A stretch of DNA of 64,000 nucleotides from Lentibacillus persicus (GTDB lineage Bacteria > Bacillota > Bacilli > Bacillales > Amphibacillaceae): contig NZ_FOMR01000003.1 of the NCBI RefSeq assembly GCF_900112705.1, forward strand, positions 1 through 64,000, written 5' to 3'. Within the stretch, counting starts at the first letter, position 1, and each line of letters starts with the position of its first letter. Of this stretch, positions 27,918 through 36,208 are shown piece by piece. The notes under the pieces were generated by a model, which saw nothing but the letters and a program-made list of their open reading frames with translations, did no database searches and was not told where the DNA came from. Made by a program: the position numbers and the translations under genes.

Positions 27918-29207
27918 GTGAACGTTAAAATTGCTGTGTTCGGCAGAGAAGATACAATCCACCAAATCGGTGCATTAGACGGAGAAATCCCGGAAACGGA
28001 AATATTTCTGTTTGCCTGTTCGACCGCAGAAGAAACTGCGAATCAAGTCGAAAAAGCTGTGATGTGTGATATTTATTTATTTGCGGGCGCATTGCCATAT
28101 TTACATGCTAAAGATCTTTTGGAAAAAAAGCGGCTCCCTGCCGTACAGGTGCCTATTGATGAATACATGATTCTCACATCGCTTTATCATGTCAGCAAAA
28201 AGGGACAGGAGATTGACCGGCTTTCGCTTGACGTGCCGGACAGCAGGCAAGTCAGTGAAGTTCTGCATGAAATCAGCACGCAGTACAATCATATTTATAC
28301 GTACAGCTATGGAGAGTTTAAAGCTGAAGGAACCGAGCATATAGCCGATCATCACCAGAAACTCTACGAAGCGGGAGACATCCGTTTGGTTTTGACGACG
28401 CTCGAGGAAGTTGCGGACATTCTCAATAACCGAAATATTCCGGTTGCATGCATGAAAATCCCTAAACGGAACCTGCTTAAAGCAATTGAAAAAGCTAAGT
28501 CAATTGCCACGATTAACCATTCAACAAGTGCACAGATTGTAACAGGCTATGCCAGCATAAAAAACATTCATCGACTTCGCTCAGTTTATGGCGAAACCTA
28601 TATACACGAATTACAGCAAAAGCTGCAGCAGATTTTACGGGATTATGCGAAAAAAACGCAAGCCTCTGTCTTTTTAAACAGCGAGAACCAGTTTGTTTTA
28701 TTCGGAACAAGGACAATGCTGGATCATATCACCAGCCATTATCGTGACTTTCCATTATTAAAAAGGATGAATGAAGAACTTTCGGTCCCGGCTGATATCG
28801 GCTTTGGCCTCGGACTGTCAGCCGAACAGTCAGAGCTTAATGCCCGGCTTGCGCTCGATACAAGCACCGAAAAAGACAACGGCACATGCTACATTGTCAA
28901 TGAACGGCGTGACCTAATCGGACCGCTCGGCATAAGGAAAGACTTCAACCCATCTAAGCTCTATCGTTCACTTATTCATGAAGCGAAATTAAACAACGAG
29001 CTGTCCTATAATTTCATCGATTTTATCGAAGTGCGCAACAATGAGCCTTTTTCGTCCAATGATATTGCAAATCATTATGGTGTCACTAAGCGCAGTGCTG
29101 AGCGTACAATTAAAAAACTCATTGCCGGCAACGTCATTAAAGCAAGCGGCGAAGAAAAGCCTTACGTCAAAGGACGCCCGCGCAAATTGTTTAAACTGAA
29201 TCAATAG
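27918..29207 (+). CDS. Putative transcriptional regulator: sensor domain, degenerate GGDEF-like domain, C-terminal HTH
   Basis: About 429 aa. Residues 1-195 alternate beta and alpha like the PrpR-type sensor fold. Residues about 205-350 look like a GGDEF domain in which the catalytic motif is SENQF (VFLNSENQFVLFGTR), so cyclase activity is unlikely. The last 80 residues carry a winged helix (SSNDIANHYGVTKRSAERTI) ending GRPRKLFKL. Divergence from the TAXI-TRAP operon suggests it controls that transporter, but this is inferred. The GTG at 27918 sits six bases after AAGGAGGA; the ATG at 27912 directly abuts it. Confidence 0.7.
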   Translation: MNVKIAVFGREDTIHQIGALDGEIPETEIFLFACSTAEETANQVEKAVMCDIYLFAGALPYLHAKDLLEKKRLPAVQVPIDEYMILTSLYHVSKKGQEIDRLSLDVPDSRQVSEVLHEISTQYNHIYTYSYGEFKAEGTEHIADHHQKLYEAGDIRLVLTTLEEVADILNNRNIPVACMKIPKRNLLKAIEKAKSIATINHSTSAQIVTGYASIKNIHRLRSVYGETYIHELQQKLQQILRDYAKKTQASVFLNSENQFVLFGTRTMLDHITSHYRDFPLLKRMNEELSVPADIGFGLGLSAEQSELNARLALDTSTEKDNGTCYIVNERRDLIGPLGIRKDFNPSKLYRSLIHEAKLNNELSYNFIDFIEVRNNEPFSSNDIANHYGVTKRSAERTIKKLIAGNVIKASGEEKPYVKGRPRKLFKLNQ

Positions 29208-29208
29208 C

Positions 29209-29240
29209 AAAAAGACCGGTGTCCAGCCTCCGGTCTTTTC
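29209..29240 (+). terminator. Intrinsic terminator after the regulator
   Basis: AAAAGACCGG and CCGGTCTTTT form a 10-bp stem with an 11-nt loop immediately after the stop codon. Confidence 0.88.
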
Positions 29241-29250
29241 CGTGTCTTGT

Positions 29251-29394
29251 TCAGTTGTTAAATAGATAGTTAATAATACTGTCGAAAAACGATACTGAAT
29301 TGGTAACTAAGAAAATTGGCAGCAGCATGATTGCCAGGATAACGGCGATATTGGATAGTATGAATTTGACAGGTCCTTCGACGAGTTTGGTCAT
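29251..29394 (-). CDS. Small membrane protein, 47 aa
   Basis: Read directly on the minus strand from ATG 29394 to TGA 29251. AAAAGGGTGGTGAAG supplies a ribosome site. The peptide MTKLVEGPVKFILSNIAVIL continues through a hydrophobic helix (about 11-33) to a polar end. It is alone between a regulator terminator and the SNF2 helicase gene. No family is recognised. Confidence 0.55.
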   Translation of the reverse strand: MTKLVEGPVKFILSNIAVILAIMLLPIFLVTNSVSFFDSIINYLFNN

Positions 29395-29458
29395 CTTCAC
29401 CACCCTTTTGGTGTGCCGTTAATCCCATTGTAAAACTTTTTAATATTTCTGTAAACTA

Positions 29459-32400
29459 TTAAAGGTTTAATAATTCACGCACATCTTCTTCACTGAGACT
29501 TGACAGCATAGCCTCTCCCGGCTGAATAACTTCATCGATCAGTTCCCGCTTTTTCTGCTGAAGCTCATATATTTTCTCTTCAATCGTGCCTTCAGTGATA
29601 AGCCGGATCACCTGAACAACATTTTTCTGACCAAACCGGTGAGCGCGCCCTGTAGCCTGATCCTCAACGGCAGGGTTCCACCATAAATCATACAGAATGA
29701 CTGTGTCCGCCCCGGTCAGATTTAATCCGGTCCCGCCTGCTTTCAACGACACAAGAAAAACGCTTTTCTCGCCATTATTAAACCGTTCGCTCATTTTGAC
29801 CCGCTCTTCTGAACCGGTCTGCCCGTGCAAATAGAAATAGTCAATCCCTAACTCATCCAGTTTGCCGATAATAATTTCATGCATGCTCGTAAACTGGGAG
29901 AAAATCAGCATCCGTTTGCCGTTTGCCGCGGCATTTTTCACAGTATCCATCAATTGATTTAATTTACCGGATTCACCTTCATAATTTTCCAGAAAGACTG
30001 AAGGGTGACAACAGATTTGCCGCAGACGTGTAAGCCCGGCCAGTATTTTCATCCGGTTCTGCTGAAAACCTCTTTCTTTCATCGATTGGGCCGCTTCCTG
30101 CTGCAGTTGACGCCAGTAGCCGATATACAGGTCTTTCTGGTCCTTTGTCAGCTCTGAAACATGTACTGTTTCGATCTTTTCCGGAAGTTCTTTCAGCACG
30201 TCCTGTTTTACCCGCCGCAAAATAAACGGTCGTGTCAGTGAGGCAATTTTTTCATTTTCCAATTGTTTGAATTTGCGCTGACTCGGCATCAAACCGGGCA
30301 GTACCACCTGGAAAATCGCCCAAAGCTCATTTATGGAATTTTCAATAGGTGTGCCGCTAAGCGCAAAGCGTCTTCCAGCTTTCAATTGGCGGATGGCGCG
30401 TGATGTTTTGGTCGCGTAGTTTTTAATGTATTGGGCTTCATCAAGAATCAGCGTTTGAAATGATTTATCCTGATAATGCTCAATATCCTGCCGCAATGTT
30501 GCGTAAGATGTAATCCAGACATCCTTATCGCTATTTTCTTCAATCATATCAGCTCGTTCGGCAGGCGTCCCCGCCATGATGGTCACCCGCAGATCCGGCG
30601 CAAATTTCGCAAACTCATTTTTCCAATTGTATAACACAGAAGATGGGGCAATAATGAGATGCGGCGTGTCACTGGGCTCGGAAAGAATGTAGGCAATACT
30701 CTGCAATGTCTTGCCAAGCCCCATATCATCCGCCAAAATACCGCCGAGATGATAATGACTCAGCGACTTAAACCATTGGTAACCTGTCAGCTGATAGTTT
30801 CGCAGGTCGGCGTTTAAGTTATCAGGCAATGGATAGACTTGCTCTTCAGGTGACTGCAGTTGGCTTAGAAGCTGTCGGAATGCCGGGTCATACTGTTTGG
30901 GCATATCGATTAATTCATCAACCTGCGTCCCGCGGTAAACCGGCATTTGCACATTCCCATTCTCAAGATCTCCCTGATTAATGTCCAAATCATCGAAAAG
31001 CTGTTGCATCGACTCAAATGCTTCACTTTCCAGTGACAAGAACGCGCCATCATTCAATCGATAATACCGCTTCTTTTCCATCACTGCGCTCAACACCTGA
31101 TTAATTTCTTCATCGTTGACACCATCAATGTTAAAACCGATATCGAGGAGATTGGACGACGATTCCAGCTGAACGCTCGTGCTTGGGGATGGCTGCTGAT
31201 CGATGAAAAATTGTCGTATCTCATCAGTCATATACAATTCCAGATACTTATCGAGAACCGGCATCACTTTAAATAAGAACTCATACAGTGTCTCCTCATC
31301 GATTTCAATATACAGCTCTCTGCCGTTATAATGAAAATTCGCATGCTCGATCAGATTCATGATTTGCTGTTCTTTTTTAACATCGCGAATAAGTATACCG
31401 TCACCATCCTGCTCACGGCCGTTAAACGGGTCAATCTCATAATTCCCGTAATGATAACTCAGCTTGCCGGCGATCTGGTTATCCTGCAGCTCAAGATAAA
31501 GTTTGGCTGTGAGCGGCAGCTGAATAATATCATTAGCTATACGTTCTGAAATGTCTACGTTGCCTATTTTTTCCAGTGAAGGGACTACCTGGGAGATAAA
31601 GTCATCCTTTTTTTCATTTGGAACGGGCAACTGCCTGCTGGCGGATGCGGCCATCGTAATGTGCTCGATGATCGGGAGCTGCTCATCTTCAGGAAAATAA
31701 AAACTTCCGTCAGAAAAAAGCAATCCATATTGCTTAAAATACGTAATGGATTGGGCATCAACCATCCTTAGCGCCAGCTCTCCTGCATCTGTTTCTGTCA
31801 GACTGAAGTGAAATGGCAGCTCACCTTCTGTCACCGTTATGTCCTGATAGTTTCCATCAGCTGCTTTAACAGTGAAATCACGTTCGGAAAGCTTTTCAAG
31901 CAGTTCTTTAGCGGTTAATGGCGGAATGATAACTGACCTGTCGGGAGCGTCAGTGAATCTGTAGATTGCCCGGTCAAAATAAACCTTTTCATTGTTTAAT
32001 ATGGCATGAAGTTTCTCCAGTATTTCCAAATCCTGCTCCTTGAAATAATGGATGTCCGGGTTATAGGTGAAGGTTTTTGTGAAATAATGTTCATTGCCGG
32101 TAAATACATCTTCCAAAAAGTCTTTTACGTTTTTCACAATAAGTGGACGGCTTTCACCGACTTTCAATTCCAGCAGCAAATTTTTCTCATATTCCCATCT
32201 GCAGGAATAATTGATTTGAAGCGGGATTTTTTGAAATGTGATTTCATCGGCAGGCTCATATTCAGCCAAAGAAGCGATTGAGTTCATCAGCCAGTCGGTC
32301 ACGTTATAATCCCTGGAAAGCGTGGCAGGGTTATTGCTGCTGTTGTTCTTCAGTTCGAGCATGACTGCTGCAATATGCTTGCAGGGGCCGAACGTGTCAA

Positions 32401-32623
32401 ATGCCGGACAGTCACACGACACCTCAATTGAACCTTCTGTTTCGTCGGCCATATTGATCTCGACAAAATAGTCTTCCGTCCCCTTTACGACAGCAGACCA
32501 TATATTATAATTACGGTCGTAAATCAAGTTGTTAACAAGGCTACGATTATAATATTGTAAGCCGCGTTTATACACGGCATCCGGAAACATATGCTGTATA
32601 TCAATATCCTGAATCGTTTTCAA
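29459..32623 (-). CDS. SWIM zinc-finger SNF2-family helicase (YwqA-like)
   Basis: 1054 aa. A SWIM zinc finger near residues 69-84 (CDCPAFDTFGPCKHI) is followed by a long middle region with SNF2-associated character (about 120-590). The SNF2 motor has motif I GILADDMGLGKTLQS (about 634), DEAQ box LILDEAQYIKN (about 728), LSGTPIENSINELW, and in the second lobe YLHGQTGSEERVKM, GGTGLNLTGADTVI and QATGRAHRFGQ. These are dsDNA translocases; the cellular role of the bacterial SWIM/SNF2 type is poorly known. It is longer than B. subtilis YwqA. Confidence 0.92.
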   Translation of the reverse strand: MKTIQDIDIQHMFPDAVYKRGLQYYNRSLVNNLIYDRNYNIWSAVVKGTEDYFVEINMADETEGSIEVSCDCPAFDTFGPCKHIAAVMLELKNNSSNNPATLSRDYNVTDWLMNSIASLAEYEPADEITFQKIPLQINYSCRWEYEKNLLLELKVGESRPLIVKNVKDFLEDVFTGNEHYFTKTFTYNPDIHYFKEQDLEILEKLHAILNNEKVYFDRAIYRFTDAPDRSVIIPPLTAKELLEKLSERDFTVKAADGNYQDITVTEGELPFHFSLTETDAGELALRMVDAQSITYFKQYGLLFSDGSFYFPEDEQLPIIEHITMAASASRQLPVPNEKKDDFISQVVPSLEKIGNVDISERIANDIIQLPLTAKLYLELQDNQIAGKLSYHYGNYEIDPFNGREQDGDGILIRDVKKEQQIMNLIEHANFHYNGRELYIEIDEETLYEFLFKVMPVLDKYLELYMTDEIRQFFIDQQPSPSTSVQLESSSNLLDIGFNIDGVNDEEINQVLSAVMEKKRYYRLNDGAFLSLESEAFESMQQLFDDLDINQGDLENGNVQMPVYRGTQVDELIDMPKQYDPAFRQLLSQLQSPEEQVYPLPDNLNADLRNYQLTGYQWFKSLSHYHLGGILADDMGLGKTLQSIAYILSEPSDTPHLIIAPSSVLYNWKNEFAKFAPDLRVTIMAGTPAERADMIEENSDKDVWITSYATLRQDIEHYQDKSFQTLILDEAQYIKNYATKTSRAIRQLKAGRRFALSGTPIENSINELWAIFQVVLPGLMPSQRKFKQLENEKIASLTRPFILRRVKQDVLKELPEKIETVHVSELTKDQKDLYIGYWRQLQQEAAQSMKERGFQQNRMKILAGLTRLRQICCHPSVFLENYEGESGKLNQLMDTVKNAAANGKRMLIFSQFTSMHEIIIGKLDELGIDYFYLHGQTGSEERVKMSERFNNGEKSVFLVSLKAGGTGLNLTGADTVILYDLWWNPAVEDQATGRAHRFGQKNVVQVIRLITEGTIEEKIYELQQKKRELIDEVIQPGEAMLSSLSEEDVRELLNL

Positions 32624-32764
32624 AATGACACTACCCTACTTTCTGCGTACTCTTATCCTATTATTGTACAATGGAGACGATTATTTTTAAACTGTCGGCT
32701 ATTAATAGGATGGGAGATTTATATAAATATTAAACGGCCGATACAAAAATTAAGGTAAAATGTG

Positions 32765-32792
32765 AAAAACTTCGGTATATGCCGAAGTTTTT
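32765..32792 (-). terminator. Intrinsic terminator after yvrJ-like gene
   Basis: AAAAACTTCGG and CCGAAGTTTTT make an 11-bp stem with a 6-nt loop, nine bases after the YvrJ-like stop. Confidence 0.9.
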
Positions 32793-32800
32793 GTAACGTG

Positions 32801-32935
32801 CTATTTCATTTTACCCGGAAGTGCATGGATCGATTCGATCAAGTCGTTTAGTTTGCCTTCAATCCGGTGGAGCAAATAAAAGGTCACCATGATGGGGAAA
32901 CCAACTTCTGTCACGAATGATACCCAAGTTTCCAT
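32801..32935 (-). CDS. YvrJ-family small protein, 44 aa
   Basis: Found by reading the minus strand: ATG at 32935 after AAGGAGG, stop TAG at 32801. The peptide METWVSFVTEVGFPIMVTFY and then LLHRIEGKLNDLI is the classic YvrJ pattern, one membrane helix and a short amphipathic tail. It is the third gene of the DUF1659-DUF2922-YvrJ trio common in Bacilli. Function unknown. Confidence 0.85.
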   Translation of the reverse strand: METWVSFVTEVGFPIMVTFYLLHRIEGKLNDLIESIHALPGKMK

Positions 32936-32970
32936 TGACAGGACCTCCTTCAAATGAGAGTTAGTTTAAA

Positions 32971-32999
32971 AAGACCAGGGCGGTGAGGCCACTGGTCTT
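32971..32999 (-). terminator. Terminator between the DUF2922 and YvrJ-like genes
   Basis: AAGACCAG (32971-32978) and CTGGTCTT (32992-32999) form the stem; on the minus strand TTTTTAAA follows. It may limit readthrough into the YvrJ-like gene. Confidence 0.75.
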
Positions 33000-33004
33000 A
33001 ACGT

Positions 33005-33226
33005 TTAGCTTTCAGGCAGTGTTATTTTTTCAACAGTCCGGTCTACGATACGGGCGCTTTTCTTGGAAACGAGATCGCCGCCTGACGATGTGAATGCGTT
33101 TTGCGTAATGATTTCATCCATTGCAACGCCGACTGCGACTGGGTCAACCGGCTCAATCGGCTTTTCCAATGAATAGGTGACTATCCTTTCGTCTTCATTA
33201 AGAAATTTCAACTCAAGTTTTTTCAA
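33005..33226 (-). CDS. DUF2922 protein
   Basis: 73 aa. The opening KKLELKFLNEDERIVTYSLE and the middle VDPVAVGVAMDEIITQNAF are typical of DUF2922. It lies 34 bp after the DUF1659 gene, and a YvrJ-like gene follows. The three families travel together in Bacilli; their job is not known. Confidence 0.85.
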   Translation of the reverse strand: MKKLELKFLNEDERIVTYSLEKPIEPVDPVAVGVAMDEIITQNAFTSSGGDLVSKKSARIVDRTVEKITLPES

Positions 33227-33260
33227 CTTGATCCCTCCTCTCGTAATAGGTCGTTAAACC

Positions 33261-33485
33261 TTATTCTTGTGTAATCTCATAGTCATCCTGGCGTTCAACA
33301 TTGTAAAGCGGTCGTTCCTGCAACCCGGAAACAGCTGTTGCAATAGCGTATAACTGATCTGAGGTCGCCTCCGGTTTCACATTATTGAAGCTTTTCGATT
33401 TGTATACTGCTTTGCCGGTCATCAAGTCATTGCCGTCATCCAATACCAATGTCAAGCGCGAATTAACTTTTTCGGCTACGGCCAT
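33261..33485 (-). CDS. DUF1659 protein
   Basis: 74 aa from the ATG at 33485, which follows AAGGAGGTGCTCAAT. The pattern SRLTLVLDDGNDLMTGKAVY followed by KSFNNVKPEATSDQLYAIA is that of DUF1659. It is the first gene of the DUF1659-DUF2922-YvrJ trio. Function unknown. Confidence 0.85.
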   Translation of the reverse strand: MAVAEKVNSRLTLVLDDGNDLMTGKAVYKSKSFNNVKPEATSDQLYAIATAVSGLQERPLYNVERQDDYEITQE

Positions 33486-33628
33486 ATTGAGCACCTCCTT
33501 TCACTTGTATAATCGAAGCGAAAAGAGGAGTGGGGGCATTAAGCAAAAGAATAAAATATTTTATTTGGTCAGAGGCAAGGGCGCAACTTTTTTGTGTTGA
33601 CGCCGTTGTTTATTTGAGTGGAGCACAC

Positions 33629-33840
33629 GAATTCTGGAGGGACTTGGGAGGGACTAACCGAATTTCGCGGGGGTCCACGCGAAATCCAGAGAGGACTAAC
33701 CGAACTACGTGGAGACCACGCGAATTCCAAGAGAGACCAATCGAACTACACGGGGGACTACGCGAATTCCAGGGAGACCAATCGAACTACACGGGAGACC
33801 ACGCGAATTCCAGGGAGATCAACCTATCTTCGCGGGGCAC
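33629..33840. repeat. Tandem array with about 21-nt half-units and 41-42-nt full units
   Basis: Two alternating half-units occur, CGAATTCCAGGGAGACCAAT and CGAACTACACGGGAGACCAC. GAATTCC starts at 33722, 33764 and 33805, CGAACTAC at 33701, 33742 and 33783, with more diverged units on the left from 33629. Spacing of 41 and 42 nt shifts the reading frame, so the array is unlikely to be coding even though open frames cross it. It occupies the gap of about 400 bp between the DUF1659 promoter side and the 3' end of the SOD gene. Confidence 0.85.
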
Positions 33841-33894
33841 CCGGGCGTCTCGTTTCTTCCCTCACAGTTTAACAATCTTGTTCTTTATCCTGAT

Positions 33895-34488
33895 TCACTC
33901 ACTTATAACGCCGCACGCAATACGTTCACCGGCGTCCCCGGAAGGCTGTGACTCATAATCATCCGCTCCTGAATGAATCACAAGGGCTGTGCCGCCTTCC
34001 TTCAGCAATGAATTTTCCTCGCCTTTTTCCAACGTAACCATCTCAGCTTGGGCGTCATGAAACACATTTCCGTCTTCGTCCACTTCTATATTCGGCAAAT
34101 CACCGGCATGCGGACCTTCCGGATGATCGAACCCATGCTTGGCGTCTGTCGGGTTGAAATGACCGCCGGCTGATTCGAAATCCGGCGCCTCACAAACACC
34201 GTTTTCATGAATGTGGAAACCGTGGGTGCCGCTCGGTAAACCGGAAGCCTCCAGTGTAACCTTCACGCCGGTATAAACAGGTCTGATAACCGCCGTGCCG
34301 ACTTCTTCTTTATCACGATCGTAGAGTGTGACGTCCAATTTATGGGACTCTTCACGCAAACTACTGATTGTTTTGACGCCAAGGTCAGTTCTGTGCATTT
34401 CAGCTTCTTCCTGTTCGTCTTCCGTATTACCACAGCCCGCAATTAACAGCGAAAACGCCAGTCCAAAAACAAGCATCCATTTTTTCAT
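33895..34488 (-). CDS. sodC: Cu/Zn superoxide dismutase lipoprotein
   Basis: 197 aa. A lipoprotein signal ends LLIAGC (Cys about residue 19). The Cu/Zn SOD domain has all expected ligands by alignment to the family: GFHIHE (two Cu His), SAGGHFNP (bridging His), KHG and PHAGDLPN (Zn His and Asp), LVIHSGADD (Cu His), and the active-site arginine in GERIACGVI. It removes superoxide outside the membrane. Start 34488 follows AAGGAG; an upstream in-frame ATG is less likely. Confidence 0.92.
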   Translation of the reverse strand: MKKWMLVFGLAFSLLIAGCGNTEDEQEEAEMHRTDLGVKTISSLREESHKLDVTLYDRDKEEVGTAVIRPVYTGVKVTLEASGLPSGTHGFHIHENGVCEAPDFESAGGHFNPTDAKHGFDHPEGPHAGDLPNIEVDEDGNVFHDAQAEMVTLEKGEENSLLKEGGTALVIHSGADDYESQPSGDAGERIACGVISE

Positions 34489-34616
34489 ATGTATCGTGCT
34501 CCTTTCCATTCATTGATGGATAATTCTGTCAAAATTAGTCTGTACAAACCTATAAAGTTTATACATGGACAGGGCGGTTTGTTACAATAAAAACACCAAT
34601 TAATAGGAGTGATACC

Positions 34617-34994
34617 ATGGGTATTTTCGATGGCATGATGGGCAATGCATCCGAAATCGATGTAAATGATGCGGAGAACGAGCTTGAGGAGCTATTATCA
34701 TCGGGCGAGAATGTGGAGCATGCTTATAGGTTGATAAGAGACCTGATGGTATTTACCAACAAACGGCTTATTCTGGTGGATAAGCAGGGTGTTACCGGCA
34801 AAAAAATTGAATATCATTCCATTCCTTATAAGAGCATTACACATTTTTCTGTTGAAACCGCCGGCACGTTCGACCTTGAAGCTGAACTGTTAATCTGGAT
34901 TTCCGGAAGTGCAACACCTATCCAGAAAACATTTAATAAACAGTTGAATATTTATAAGGTGCAGAGTGTTCTTGCCAGTTATGTTGCAGGTTAA
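34617..34994 (+). CDS. Bacterial PH-domain protein
   Basis: 125 aa. The bPH pattern is clear: LIRDLMVFTNKRLILVDKQG, EYHSIPYKSITHFSVETAG and FDLEAELLIWISG. Such small cytoplasmic proteins form rings of PH-like domains; their role in Bacillaceae is not settled. Good ribosome site (TAGGAG) and a terminator directly after. Confidence 0.88.
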   Translation: MGIFDGMMGNASEIDVNDAENELEELLSSGENVEHAYRLIRDLMVFTNKRLILVDKQGVTGKKIEYHSIPYKSITHFSVETAGTFDLEAELLIWISGSATPIQKTFNKQLNIYKVQSVLASYVAG

Positions 34995-35008
34995 TGGCCC
35001 TCAAACGA

Positions 35009-35046
35009 AAAAAGCTGACCTTCCAATTGGAAGATCAGCTTTTTTA
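35009..35046. terminator. Bidirectional terminator between PH and DoxX genes
   Basis: AAAAAGCTGACCTTCCA and its partner TGGAAGATCAGCTTTTT make a long stem, nearly perfect, between the convergent genes. Confidence 0.9.
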
Positions 35047-35050
35047 TAGA

Positions 35051-35563
35051 CTATGCAGCAGCAGCTTCACGTTCTCTGCGCTTCTGACGCGGATTGTGGT
35101 TTCTCAAAAATGGAATTACCCAGCGGTCGAGACCATAACGGCCTGCGTTGTAACCAGCTGTCAAAAGGAATACTGTAATTAGCACCATTTGTGCGTTTGT
35201 GCTGACAGTGCCGCTGAACAAGAATGCAAAGTTCATTGTGATACCCATCAGAGCTGCGAAGTTTGTAAATATGCCAAGGATAAGTGCTGCACCTACGAGA
35301 AATTCGCCCCACATGACGAGAAAACTGAACAGCTCTGCATTCGGCAGTGCAAATGTTTCAAGAAACGCGGCCCACCAGCCTTGTACAGCCGGATGTTCAC
35401 CTCCAGCACTCGCTATGGCGCCCTGTATAAATCCCCCGGCCTCAAACTCACCACCGGCTATTTTTCCAAATCCCGAAGTCATCCATTGGTAACCAATATA
35501 AACTCTTAAAAAGGCCAAAACACCAGCAACAATTTTATTATTGCGAAGAAAATCCAGGAACAT
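35051..35563 (-). CDS. DoxX-family membrane protein
   Basis: 170 aa with four membrane helices. VLAFLRVYIGYQWMTSGFGK at the N-terminus and MWGEFLVGAALILGIFTNFA in the middle are typical of DoxX. The family is linked to redox, thiol and membrane stress in other bacteria; no specific role follows from sequence. A perfect palindrome 57 bp upstream of the start may be its operator. AAAGGAG precedes the ATG. Confidence 0.85.
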   Translation of the reverse strand: MFLDFLRNNKIVAGVLAFLRVYIGYQWMTSGFGKIAGGEFEAGGFIQGAIASAGGEHPAVQGWWAAFLETFALPNAELFSFLVMWGEFLVGAALILGIFTNFAALMGITMNFAFLFSGTVSTNAQMVLITVFLLTAGYNAGRYGLDRWVIPFLRNHNPRQKRREREAAAA

Positions 35564-35619
35564 GTGAATCCCTCTCCTTTACTTATTTTATATTATGTTC
35601 AGTATTTCACAATTAATAT

Positions 35620-35635
35620 TAAAGATATATCTTTA
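35620..35635. promoter_or_regulatory. Perfect 16-bp palindrome upstream of doxX-like gene
   Basis: TAAAGATATATCTTTA lies 57 bp before the DoxX start. Its position and symmetry suggest an operator for a dimeric repressor (MarR or similar); not matched to a known regulator. Confidence 0.45.
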
Positions 35636-35757
35636 TTACGATTTCATCATAACATGCAACAAGCATTAAAAGAATATAAATGTTCACTATTTCACAAATA
35701 TGCCATAAATTTATGGCGGAAATGTGACTGCTCAAGTTCCGCCATACTTAGTTGCTG

Positions 35758-35985
35758 TCATTCTTCAATTTTGCTCCGGCTGAGGATATTCATTATAACA
35801 ACAAAGATTGCTGCAAAGAATGTGAATATGACCTCACCGCCGAAGTCCCCAAGCACGATCAGTAAAGCGAACGGGGTAATGATCGCGATTGCCAGGCTGA
35901 CATTTGGCTTCCTATCCAATAAATAAATCGATATTATTAATGCTGTAATTGTAAGGATTGTTATGATCCATCCCAACGTCTTCAC
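35758..35985 (-). CDS. Small membrane protein, about 75 aa, unknown
   Basis: Two or three hydrophobic segments (about 5-23, 30-47, 50-68) and a charged C-terminus. The start is a GTG at 35985 or a TTG nine bases later; AGGAAGG overlaps the GTG and suits the TTG better. No family recognised. No terminator is seen downstream. Confidence 0.55.
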   Translation of the reverse strand: MKTLGWIITILTITALIISIYLLDRKPNVSLAIAIITPFALLIVLGDFGGEVIFTFFAAIFVVIMNILSRSKIEE

Positions 35986-36208
35986 CTTCCTATTAGGTTT
36001 GACACCAACTCAATTTATCCAATTCAGAGCCGGCATTATTTTCAGTTGAACCATTAAATTCTGCTTTCCCCATTTTACACTTTTTCTATAATATTTCCAT
36101 CTTCTAATGACATTGAAAGTAATATATACTTTATTGAAACTTATTATTGCTTTCTGCGTACTATTAAACAAGGCAGTAAAAATAGGAAATGACTGAGGAG
36201 GGGGACCG

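Noticed and set aside
33629-33840. CRISPR array
   Set aside because: Units are contiguous with no unique spacers, unit length is about 21/42 nt, and no cas genes are near.
33530-33958. Open frames of 80-142 codons across the 33.6-kb repeat array in three plus-strand frames
   Set aside because: All arise from the repeat itself; units of 41 and 42 nt change frame, no ribosome site is present, and the ends run antisense into sodC.
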